The notes below the pieces were generated by a model, which saw nothing but the letters and a program-made list of their open reading frames with translations, ran no database searches and was not told the DNA's origin. DNA of 64,000 nucleotides from Pelomyxa schiedti (Eukaryota; Evosea; Pelobiontida; Pelomyxidae): the NCBI GenBank assembly GCA_020536535.1, contig JAHLWZ010000804.1, forward strand, positions 1 to 64,000, given 5' to 3'. Made by a program: the position numbers and the translations under genes. Below are positions 42,301-51,850 of this stretch, piece after piece. How positions within the stretch are numbered: position 1 is the first letter of the stretch; every line of letters starts with the position of its first letter.

Positions 42301-44552
42301 ATGTCGATTTGTCTGGGAATGTCTTAGGTTCCAACTTATGTTACCGAACTTAGAAACCTTTTCAGTTGAGAATTAGCTGCATCACTGTAGGAATTTTCCA
42401 GATTTTCCATGTACTGCCAGCTCTTCAGAATCTCAGGGATAGGTGACGGCGAGCAATTAAACTGCCCGAGCATTTCAAAAATTTTCTCAAGTTTCTCTTT
42501 ATCTCCTTTCTGTTGATTCTTTTCGTTATAGTACTGCTTCATGTAACTAGCAGCAATAACACAAGAGAGTATACTGTCAAATTTTGGAACCTCTGCAAAT
42601 TTCGCTATCTGCTGCATCATCCATTGCATAATCTAAGGGAGATAAGTTCCATTTTTGAAGGCACCCACCAACATTGTTGGCCCTTATGTGCCACTCCTCA
42701 TTAAGTGATCTGAGATTTTGAAAAATTGCAGTGTGCTTTGTTGTAATATTCTCTTCCAACGTGGCCACTGTGATTCGGAGGTTTTCATTTTCAGTCCTTC
42801 CTGTGGCCAGTCGTAGTTTTGTGGATTTAACTGCAAGCTCCCGTAGTGCTGTGAGCCTTTGTAATTTTGGGTTCCAAATGCACTTTAATTCGTGTAGCCA
42901 TAGAAGAGGCTCTGCCATCTCTCTAATAGGCTCAGAGAATTTCCCACTCAATGAAAGATAGGTTCGAACCCCAGCCGATTCTTTTTCAAATTGCAGCTCT
43001 GTGCGGTAAATATCCAGCAAATCTCCCAAGGTTTTTCCCACTTCCGCAAACTGGGATCGCACATTCTCACATGGGGCATGGAAGTTATTCAACTTGGCAC
43101 GCGCCTCTTGAATTTCACTGCCTCTAGTTATGTAGTCGGACTCCTGTGTGCATTCGGGAAAGGGAGCTTCCCACTCTAAGGTTTTTTTCTTTGCCCAAAT
43201 ATAGAGGAGAGTGGTTTCAATGACTAGCTGTAGTTTTTTTTTGCCTTTCTTAATGTCTGCATAAGTTTGCTTCAGCTTCTCACAGATAATCTGGGTAAGT
43301 AAGATGAAACTTTAATATTAGGAAATATCGACCTTGCTACTAGAAGTAGCGTACTTGGAAGCTAATCCACTCATCTGTTGGGAAATAGTACCATTGTATT
43401 CATCTTTGTATTTTCGAGAGAGATCATACTTGAGAAAGTTAATTCGGAGCCTTCTCTTTTAAATACCTGGTCTTGTGCTTCAGTCAAACAGGTAAAAGTG
43501 AGAGAAAGTGAGAGGGTCTTCCTACACCAGTCCCGTATCAGGCTCAACTCGAGGCTTTGTGAAAAATCGGACTCACTAAATTAGATATGAAAATTTCAGT
43601 GTTCAAGAATTTGGGCCACCTCTGTATTTCATTGTAGAACTGTTCGTAGTCATGTTTGACTTGTTTTTCCAGTTCCAGCCAATACTGCTCGATATCGGGG
43701 ATGTCCAGCATGGAAGATGACTGGTCACTTCTACAGTCCAACTGCTCGAGACATTTTTTAAGGTACAGCGAGTCAGATTTCTTTGTGTCTTCATCACAAA
43801 CAAACTGCATATATTTTGCTTCCAGAGATTGTGTGCTGGGAGCAACATCCTGACTCCTTTGAAAGAGGGTCTTATTTGCCATTGTCCACGTCACCACCTT
43901 TAATACAGAAATACAAGATGTGATGAAATATATGAGGAGCAATCAACAAGGGCGGAAAATTCGTGCCTTGCGTAAAAGTGTTGTTATTATCTCCTTCAGA
44001 TGTTCAATGACAAACTTGTTCAAGATCGAGAGCGAAACAGCTGCAAGAGTATCAGATGGACAATCACCAAAACTTTGCTGTATTTCATGCAATTTCCCGT
44101 CAAGAGTGCACAACCCCTGAACCATTTGATGTGCCTCTGGAAGGCCACACATATGAAATACTTCTTTTATGTCTTCCACATAGGGGGCTTCTGTGAAGCT
44201 CAGAATTTTGTCTTTTGCTTGGGTGAATGTAGCTGTATATTTGACAACTTCCTCGTCGCAATATTTGGATATCCTCTGTGTTGCACTTTGCCACACTAAT
44301 TTCCAGGAATCAAGGGACTGGGATTCCTTCTCCTTCTTGTTTTTTTTTTCGTTTGTTTGTTGGTTTGTTTACAGAAACAAGAATGATGCTCTGTTTACCA
44401 CAACGGCAATGTGATCGCGCAAACGACAAATCTTTGTTAAGTCAACCAAAGGATCAGGCTAGAGAACCACCTACCATCTCTTCTGCATCGCACAAAGAAT
44501 TGATAGGTCCACCAAACGCGGGGGTGTCGTTTCGCTCCCCTACGGTTGCCAT
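39314..44552 (-). CDS. Giant coiled-coil protein G with C-terminal domain X
   Basis: About 12 exons and more than 1,300 residues. The ATG at 44552 gives MATVGERNDTPAFGG; a long first intron follows and exon 2 opens SLDSWKLVWQSATQRISKY. Most of the protein is helical heptad sequence with spectrin-like spacing of W and charged residues (about 40000-44290), for example HDYEQFYNEIQRWPKFL and WWKSMQFSLAEFY. The C-terminal exon (39314-40510) ends with domain X: FETVFTNFVLDTL, QAELCKEMWAHC, ICKEALKLCVNCF and a degenerate end (MQIFPQYAVC). Unlike the other members no intron lies directly before domain X. It is probably a structural or tethering protein. No motor or enzyme motif is visible. Confidence 0.7.
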
Positions 44553-44636
44553 TTCACAGGGTCAAGTTGGTTTTTCTTTTCACTTAAGTTGTTGTCCCTT
44601 TTCGCTTAACTCAGAACGAGAACAAAGGTTTTACTA

Positions 44637-47024
44637 CTACACAGAGTTAAAAAACTGGGAACACAGTGAGGAAGAGATGTGAGTGAAGGCATGCAACAGC
44701 TCAGTGCCGTTTCGGCCAAAGGAAATGTATCCACCAACAGCAGCAGCAAGGGATTCCAGCTGAGCGGTGTCCACATCAGTTCCAAAGCCAACCACAAACG
44801 TCTTCAGGCCGCAGTCTTTGTAGTGTGAGTGAATGAGCTTCATTTCAGCCAGGCCGTTCTTGCAAAGCCCATCAGACATTAAAATCAGAATTGGTGTCCT
44901 GCCGCCAAAGTTATTGGTCCCCCTGGCTTGCATCAGAGCGGTGTCACATAGTTTCAAACCCGCCGCGAAACTTGTTCCCCCACCAGAACGGGAGTGGAGT
45001 GGGTGCCTTTGCAAACTGGAAAGAGGGCCGTTTGGCCTTCTTATTCTAGCCGTGCTGCTATAGGTAACTATACAGGCAGTATCACCGCAATTTCCATCAG
45101 GAAATTTTTCGAGCCGGCGTGTTACAAATGCGTTTACTGCCTCCTTGAGTTCCTCCCATTTGGTTCCTTTCATAGAACCAGATTCATCCAGACAGAATGC
45201 AATGTGGTAAAGCGGCTGTGAAAGTGGATTACTATAAATACTTTCACTCCAGGAGGCGGAAGAGCCAGTAGCTTCGGCTTCAACATGAATTAGAGTAGCT
45301 CCAAATTTTAAGGTAACATTGATTGCCCTTTCCTCGACTCTGGCACCAACATTAGGAATATTTCTCACCTCCAATCCTCCTTTCACCAGAAAAACGTCAG
45401 GATCATTTGGGTAAAGTATGTCTTTCTTCTTAGACTTGAAGACAGAAAACAACACAGTCTCTTGAGTTGGAGTGAGGGGATAAAAGGTTGCACTGGTTGG
45501 TTCTTCAATTTCTAGATTATCCCTGTATCGAACAAAAGTTTTCAACACATGGCATCGTTTCTGTCCTTGCTCAGTCAAAAAGGTTAGCTGTCCTGGATGC
45601 TTGGATGCAAGTTCCGATGTGAGAACCGCATAAGTGTAAGGAACGCACCTCTGCGTGATAGACATTGGCTGTATGCCAAATTCCACGGCACCTTCTAAAA
45701 CTGCAGAAATTGGGTTGTTTGGCCACTTGACTACATGATCAGGGAGGGCTTTCTGGATAAAATTGCGATAAATTGAGCTTGCGGCAAATCCTCCAACCAT
45801 GAATACTTTGGGGAGAACTTTGGTTTCAAGAGGAATCTCGTTAATAAGGTGCTGAACATGGTTGCTTGTTATTTGTGCTTGCTTGGTAATGAGATCGTTG
45901 AAAACAGAAGGGGGTAGTCGTAGTTTCATATTCTGTAGATTTTTAACCTGTTGCTCAGGATGTGACAAATTCCACTTGTCTATAAGAGCCGAAAATGTTG
46001 GTTTATTAAGTTTGACTAACGCGTTCTTTATACAGAGAACACCCAAGTTTTGGATGTATCCTACTTCAGCAGATATTTTTTTGGTCTCAATATCATCTTC
46101 CAATACAAGCCAATCCGCATCTTGTTTTGCTTGTTCAATTACATCCCCCCGTTCATCAAAAATACTGCCTATGAAAGAGATGACGTCACTATTGACCTTG
46201 GTGGAACCCCACATTCCGCCTGAAGGAGGGTAAAGCTCGCGAAGTTCAGTAGGAGACAGGTACTGATGTACTGTAATATCAACGGTTCCTCCACCCGCAT
46301 CCACCATCAAGTATACCGTACCTGGGGTTAACTCTGATTGTAGGTCCTTTCTTATAGCAAGAGATGCAGCTTCTGGCTCCAGGGCAATCATTACATCTGA
46401 AAGATGAGCCTGCAAACATGTATCTCGCATCATAAGTCTGGCAGCTTGATCCCAGATGGCAGGGACAGTTACTACCCACTGAACACTCGTCTCGGAAAGA
46501 TTGGGGAAGAAACGAGACATTTGTGTCATGGCCTGGTCTCTGACGAATTCAACCACCTTCTGAATCACACGCTCCAAACTCATAGTCCGGTGTGGGAACT
46601 CTGCATCAGATAGCTGTTTATTGCGGTCTCCTTCTCCTTCAAGTTGCATTTTGAACTGGCGGAAATGATAGATACCTCGGCGCTCTTCGTCATCCATATT
46701 TTTCACCATATTGCGCGCCTCAATTCCAAAGGCAATAACCACGGGTCCTGTAGGAGTTTCCTTGATAATAACCTCAGTGAGGGTTTTGGGGCTCGATGTA
46801 TACTGCCATATCGACAGCACGGCCGACGGTAGTACAACACCGGCTATGTCCCGAAAAGCAAAACCGGTACCCGAAGTGCCAAAGTCAATGGCGCAGCACA
46901 CTAGTTTGGTTTCTACACGCATAGAACCGTGCATGCTAGCTGAGCTTTTGATCTTGACGGATGGTGTTGAAACGGGAGCAGAGACGGTCGGAACCGATTT
47001 AGTTGGAAAGCTGCGGTGATACAT
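44637..47024 (-). CDS. HSPA12-like Hsp70 fused to von Willebrand A domain (copy H)
   Basis: Intronless, 795 residues, the paralog of copy B with the same plan throughout. The leader is MYHRSFPTKSVPTVSAPVST, and phosphate 1 reads CCAIDFGTSGTGFAFRD. Next come VQWVVTVPAIWDQAARL, YLMVDAGGGTVDITVHQ, VFMVGGFAASSIY and the beta-rich region (VPYTYAVLTSELASKHPGQ). The C-terminal vWA domain has FCLDESGSM and LILMSDGLCKN. All catalytic and metal-binding residues look intact. Divergent from copy I with 153 bp between starts, just as B is from C, so the two pairs come from one duplicated unit. Confidence 0.88.
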   Translation of the reverse strand: MYHRSFPTKSVPTVSAPVSTPSVKIKSSASMHGSMRVETKLVCCAIDFGTSGTGFAFRDIAGVVLPSAVLSIWQYTSSPKTLTEVIIKETPTGPVVIAFGIEARNMVKNMDDEERRGIYHFRQFKMQLEGEGDRNKQLSDAEFPHRTMSLERVIQKVVEFVRDQAMTQMSRFFPNLSETSVQWVVTVPAIWDQAARLMMRDTCLQAHLSDVMIALEPEAASLAIRKDLQSELTPGTVYLMVDAGGGTVDITVHQYLSPTELRELYPPSGGMWGSTKVNSDVISFIGSIFDERGDVIEQAKQDADWLVLEDDIETKKISAEVGYIQNLGVLCIKNALVKLNKPTFSALIDKWNLSHPEQQVKNLQNMKLRLPPSVFNDLITKQAQITSNHVQHLINEIPLETKVLPKVFMVGGFAASSIYRNFIQKALPDHVVKWPNNPISAVLEGAVEFGIQPMSITQRCVPYTYAVLTSELASKHPGQLTFLTEQGQKRCHVLKTFVRYRDNLEIEEPTSATFYPLTPTQETVLFSVFKSKKKDILYPNDPDVFLVKGGLEVRNIPNVGARVEERAINVTLKFGATLIHVEAEATGSSASWSESIYSNPLSQPLYHIAFCLDESGSMKGTKWEELKEAVNAFVTRRLEKFPDGNCGDTACIVTYSSTARIRRPNGPLSSLQRHPLHSRSGGGTSFAAGLKLCDTALMQARGTNNFGGRTPILILMSDGLCKNGLAEMKLIHSHYKDCGLKTFVVGFGTDVDTAQLESLAAAVGGYISFGRNGTELLHAFTHISSSLCSQFFNSV

Positions 47025-47177
47025 GGTCGGCTAATACTTTTTTCGGGCTGGTGCTTGCCACTATGGTTGGTTTTTTACAGGTTTTGAACACCGGTTTTTT
47101 TTTTCTTTCGGTGTGTAGCTTGGTGGCGGGAACAAAGTTGGTTTGTTCTGCACACAGTAAACTAAATTTGGACAGTG
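47025..47177. promoter_or_regulatory. Shared upstream region of Hsp70 genes H and I
   Basis: 153 bp between divergent starts. It contains a T-rich run (47091-47106) and must hold both promoters. By eye it has little sequence in common with the B/C intergenic region. Confidence 0.4.
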
Positions 47178-48950
47178 ATGGCAGGCGTGACCATCCAACC
47201 GCAGGCCACTGCGCCCTCGCCCTCGGTGGCAACTGCCTCTACCACAAAAACCAAGGTGTGCTGCGCGATAGATTTCGGCACCTCGTTCACCGGGTTTGCG
47301 TTTCGTGACAAGCGCAAGATCGGCAACCAACGCATTGTGATGGCCGAATGGAACTCACAACTGCTGCACCCGAAGACGCCGACCGAAGTTGTTCTCGCCG
47401 CGGCGCCGCCTCACGAGCTTGTCGAATTCGGACACGAGGCCAGGACCTACATGCGAAACCTCGACGCGGCGGTGGCTCGAACCGTTTTGCACTTCAAGGG
47501 GTTCAAGATGCTTCTTTACGGGAATGACAAGAAGACTGAGGTTTTCAGCACGAATCAGCCGCGTGTGTCGGTTTCTCTGAAGCACTTGGTGACGTGCATT
47601 CTCAGCCACTTGGCTCTAAAGGCTCTGGCTCAGATGAGAAGGGATTTTCCGACCGAGATGGACGACGTGAAGTGGGTCATAACTGTCCCCGCAATTTGGG
47701 ATCAGAGTGCAAGAGCTTTCATGCAAGAATGCGCCACTGGAGCAGGGATGAAGCAGGTGGTCCTTGCTTTGGAACCAGAGGCCGCTTCTCTTGCCGTGAA
47801 GGCCAACCTGAATTTTCCCATCGGCACCAAATACATCCTCGTTGACGCGGGTGGTGGCACCATCGACATCACGGTGCACGAGTGTATAAGTACAACTCAG
47901 ATTGCGGAGCTTCACCGTCCAACTGGTGGCCCATGGGGATCGTCCTTTATAAACGAGTATTTCTTTCAGCTCATGGGCGAGGTATTTGGAGAGGACGTGG
48001 TGACCAAGGCGCAAGAAGACCCCGGTATATTTGACTTGGAGGACGAAGTCGAAGGAATGAAGCTCACTCTTTCTGATTCCATCCCAAGACATAACATTTC
48101 AGTTTATTGCATCGTCAGCCTCCTTTCACAGATGTCAAAGCCACCTTTTTCTCAAGTAGTCAACGACTTCAATAAATCTCATCCCAAACTGGTTGATGTT
48201 AATGGCACTGCTTCTATTCTCACCCTTCAGAATCATAAACTCAGAATTGATGCCGCCCTGATTAAAGCCAAGATCGAGAAGCTTGCTGCAGCAACAAGCA
48301 ATCACATCCAAGCCAACTTGCTGCCATCTCTGTCTGGAGTCAAGGTTGCTTACCTTGTTGGCGGTCTGAGTAGGTGCGAGTATTACCGCCAAGTTATGAA
48401 GACACAGCTCACTGGCAAATTGGAAGTTGAGTCACCAACTGATCCTTCCGTTGCTGTATTAGAGGGGGCAGTGCTCTTCGGGGAGTCAGTGATTGGGGAC
48501 TCAGTTGGGAGTGTCAAAAAACGATGCATGCCACATACCTATGCAGTTAGTACCACAGACCTCGCACCACGACACCCTGGAAGGCCCACATTCCAAGTCG
48601 ATGGGCAGAGGCGGTGCGAAGTACTCCAAGTCCTAGTCAGAAGCGGCGAGTCACTTGACAGTGACAGCGAGATAGGTCTGGAGTTTTCACCCATTAGCTC
48701 TGACCAGGACAGCATCACATTTGATATTTTCAAATCCGCAAAGCCCAATGTGATGTACCCTGATGAGAAAGGTGTGGAACTGGTCAGGGCTGGACTTCAA
48801 GTAAACAACCTCCCTGGTGTTGGTCTACCTGTTAAGCAGCGCCCACATATTACTTTGAAGCTAAAGTTTGCCTCCACCATTATTACCGTTCAGGCTCTCT
48901 GTCCCGGTTTCCCCCCCATTGAGGCCAAGTGGAAAGAAACTCTGGAATAA
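47178..48950 (+). CDS. HSPA12-like Hsp70 ATPase (copy I)
   Basis: Intronless, about 590 residues, intact ATP site: CCAIDFGTSFTGFAFRDKR, WVITVPAIWDQSAR, YILVDAGGGTIDITVHE, VAYLVGGLSRCEYY. The C-terminal family region (RCMPHTYAVSTTDLAPRHPG, FKSAKPNVMYPD, FASTIITVQALCPG) matches copy C. Part of it is nearly identical in DNA to degenerate copy D (47522-47690 against 34664-34832), although D is otherwise far more diverged. The start is MAGVTIQPQA. The domain X genes J and K follow downstream on the same strand, spaced 65 and 43 bp apart. Confidence 0.88.
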   Translation: MAGVTIQPQATAPSPSVATASTTKTKVCCAIDFGTSFTGFAFRDKRKIGNQRIVMAEWNSQLLHPKTPTEVVLAAAPPHELVEFGHEARTYMRNLDAAVARTVLHFKGFKMLLYGNDKKTEVFSTNQPRVSVSLKHLVTCILSHLALKALAQMRRDFPTEMDDVKWVITVPAIWDQSARAFMQECATGAGMKQVVLALEPEAASLAVKANLNFPIGTKYILVDAGGGTIDITVHECISTTQIAELHRPTGGPWGSSFINEYFFQLMGEVFGEDVVTKAQEDPGIFDLEDEVEGMKLTLSDSIPRHNISVYCIVSLLSQMSKPPFSQVVNDFNKSHPKLVDVNGTASILTLQNHKLRIDAALIKAKIEKLAAATSNHIQANLLPSLSGVKVAYLVGGLSRCEYYRQVMKTQLTGKLEVESPTDPSVAVLEGAVLFGESVIGDSVGSVKKRCMPHTYAVSTTDLAPRHPGRPTFQVDGQRRCEVLQVLVRSGESLDSDSEIGLEFSPISSDQDSITFDIFKSAKPNVMYPDEKGVELVRAGLQVNNLPGVGLPVKQRPHITLKLKFASTIITVQALCPGFPPIEAKWKETLE

Positions 48951-49015
48951 AAACAACTTTGTACTTATGACCTTGTCATTGATGTCTTTCTGTGAAAGGA
49001 ATAAAAAAAACAGAA

Positions 49016-50280
49016 ATGCAAGGTCCGGGGTTGCAAGAGGTACTGGCCAACCAGAACAAAATTATTGCCAAATTGGATTCCATACTTCATGTACTGTGGG
49101 GCATGTGGGAACGCAAAAGACAAAAGGCGGAACACAAGAAGCATGTCATAGACGAAGAGAAATCTTTCGATTCCCTGTTGGCTGGTGTCTTCGACCAAGT
49201 AACTTTCCTTCAATCCACGATGAATCAGCCACCATTGGAGAGGCCTCCCAATTCTCCACTGAGTTTAGGCGGGCACCAGCAACTTGTGGTGACTCCCATT
49301 TCACCCCTACGTAATGTGGCTACATCTGCTAGTAGATATTCAAGTGCTTGCCTTGACTCCCATCTTCCGCCAATGCACCCCTCACTTCCAGATGCCGCCA
49401 TCAAAAACGAGAAAGGCCGGAATGAAGTCTCTACTAGTGGTGCCATACAGCAAGCTTCTTTGAATGGTACACAGTGCCAAGTCCAACAACAACCCAGTCA
49501 GGCACAAACCAACAAAGCTATTCCAAACTCACAAGTACCTTCGCCATTACCTCTACCCAAATCTAGTCAGACGAGTCAAATTTCAACAGCAAACCAATGT
49601 CAAGTGCCACGTTCACCAAATGTTACTCCAAAACAGAGAAATGAAGATAATACTGCAAATTCCAACAAACCTGTTCTCGATTATTCCCAAAGGCAGCCTT
49701 CTACACAATTTTCATTGCAACTTCAGGAATTGCGCAATCAGGCGCAGCATAATGTAATGGCTCAGGGGAAAAAGCTTCAAAATGTAAGTGACTCCAAACA
49801 TGGAGAAATTAACTCTTCGTTAACAAGGTAATGACGAACGTAGTATTGGACATTTGTCCCGCCATTGAGCAGACTGACCCTTGTCAGCAAGCCCAGTTCG
49901 TGAAGAGCATTTGGGACTTCCTTTACAATGGTGCTGCGAATATTGTGGACCAACACAGAAAGGGACAGTGCCCTGGAGGTGATGTAGTTCGAATCTGGGT
50001 TAACTCTGTCACGAGCAAACTGCGAGGACTTAGCATCAAGCAACAGGTCATGGTAACTGAAATGTGTGAACTCATTTTCAACCTCTGTCTGTCCACTGTG
50101 GAGCGACCTGGATATAGCTTCACATGCTCCCTCCCTGATGTCATTTACAACCCAAAGGAAATGGAGCTCTTTCCTTCCCAGGAGGTACCCACATCCCCCG
50201 GAAAAGTTATGCTCTGTGTGATTCCCGGACTGCAGTACTACGGTCATACCCTTCTTTCACCCTTTGTTTTAGTAAAGTGA
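49016..50280 (+). CDS. Domain X protein J with helical N-terminus and disordered linker
   Basis: Two exons. Exon 1 begins MQGPGLQEVLANQNKIIAK and continues as an amphipathic helix (LDSILHVLWGMWERKRQKAEH). It is followed by about 180 residues rich in Gln, Ser, Pro and Asn (NSQVPSPLPLPKSSQTSQ), probably disordered. A 44-nt intron (about 49784-49827) is followed at once by domain X: VMTNVVLDICPAI, QAQFVKSIWDFL, SKLRGLSIKQQV, CELIFNLCLS, EMELFP, MLCVIPGLQYYG and FVLVK. Domain X is closest to that of protein E. Gene K is a clear paralog with the same plan. Confidence 0.72.
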
Positions 50281-50323
50281 ACTTAACGGAACAAACATTA
50301 ATTTGTGTAAAGGCAATTTTTTT

Positions 50324-51755
50324 ATGTCGGGTGAGACTGACAATAACATTCAGTTGGTGGTGCAAACCCAGTACACCATTATGGAGTCTCTGCAGCAAGT
50401 CCTCAGACTGGTTGTTGGGGTACTCGCCATTAAGAAACGCAAGGTCGAGCGGCGCATCGCAGCCGCCGGGCAGCTGGACGACATCGCGGCCCTCGTTCTC
50501 GCCGCCGAGACGCAAGTTACCAAACTCCAGGACAACATTCAGCTGCTCTCCTCCAGCCCCAGGGCTGCGGCAACAACAATTCCTCAGGGGTGCCCGGCAG
50601 ATGATTTGATACAACGCCAAAAGAGGCGGCAGCAGCAACAGCAACAGCAACAACGAGAGCAGACGGGCGTCGAAGCCACGCCCTCACATATGATGCAGGC
50701 ACCGCAAGTCACACCGACAGGGACTGGTTTCACGCCCCAGAAAGGGGTGCAGGCTGCTGCATCGACGTGTTCGTCGCCCCCGGTGGACCCTTCTAGGGTT
50801 TCACCAGGTCGCGGACTGCGAAATTCCGAGGCGTACCCGCAGTACCAGGCTCAATACCAATATCAGAACCATACTACAAGTCCGAATGCATACCCGAACC
50901 AGAATCAAAACCAGAACCAGAACTTGATCCACCACCATCACCGCCGGAAGATTGCCGAAGATTCCTCCGGCCAGGAGATGAGCGTTGATGGGAATACCCA
51001 GAAGGATGTGGATTGTGTTGGTATTAGTAACAACACCAAGTCCCAACCTCCGCCCGAAAGAGTTGACCAGCTGCCTCCCCAAAATGGCCCAAGGGCAAAC
51101 CAACAGCCGGGTATACAACACCAAAATCCTGTGCGACCGTTGGCAAATAGTCCACAGCCTCCACTTAGTGCACGAATCCAAAAGAACGCTGTATCTCCAG
51201 CACAAAATCGGCCTGTCAGGGGAATTCCTTACCAACCTCATGAGATAACGACCTTGCTAAAATCTTTCCAAAATGTACACACAGGAGGTTCTTTTCTTTT
51301 CTAACCTTTCAAAACAGAACCTCACAAATCTGCTTGCAGATGCTCTTCCTTTTTCAAGTATCACCGAGCCAATGGCTCAAGCTAAACTCTTCTTCAAAAT
51401 TTGGAAATACTTCAGTGATGCGGCTTCCCATACCCCAGTTATGTCTGAGGAACAATTTGACAAAAAGGTTTCAGCAGCACTCTGCCTCTTCGTGGGCCTC
51501 AGGGAAAAGGACTACAATCACGCCAAATCCATTTGTGAAGCAATGCTGCGCATTCATCTTGCGTTCACCCAAACCTCTGGCTATACATTATGGGCACCAC
51601 AAACAGGAACCACACACTTCAACACACAGAAAATGGAGGCACTCCCTGTACATTCCAATCCAACACCACAGGATTATGTAGCTGCTTGCGCGATCCCTGC
51701 GGTATTTTATAACCGTAACCTCGTGTTTAAGGCACAAGTGGCCCTGAACAACTGA
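50324..51755 (+). CDS. Domain X protein K with Gln-rich linker
   Basis: Paralog of J. The ATG at 50324 gives MSGETDNNIQLVVQTQYTIM, then a helix ESLQQVLRLVVGVLAIKKRKVERR that lines up with J (KRQKAEHKK). A linker rich in Gln/Asn/Pro follows, including a run of about nine Gln (50630-50653) and repeated NQ pairs. The 43-nt intron at about 51273-51315 is in the same position as in J, and domain X follows: NLTNLLADALPF, MAQAKLFFKIWKYF, CEAMLRIHLAF, KMEALPV, ACAIPAVFY. It ends the cluster and converges on the GDI gene. Confidence 0.72.
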
Positions 51756-51850
51756 TGTACATTACCCACTTGACAAGTAAAAATGTGTAAAGTTTTTGCA
51801 GGAAGTGTCTTTCTTTAAAATCAACAAGGCTTGAAAATTTCACACGGTTG

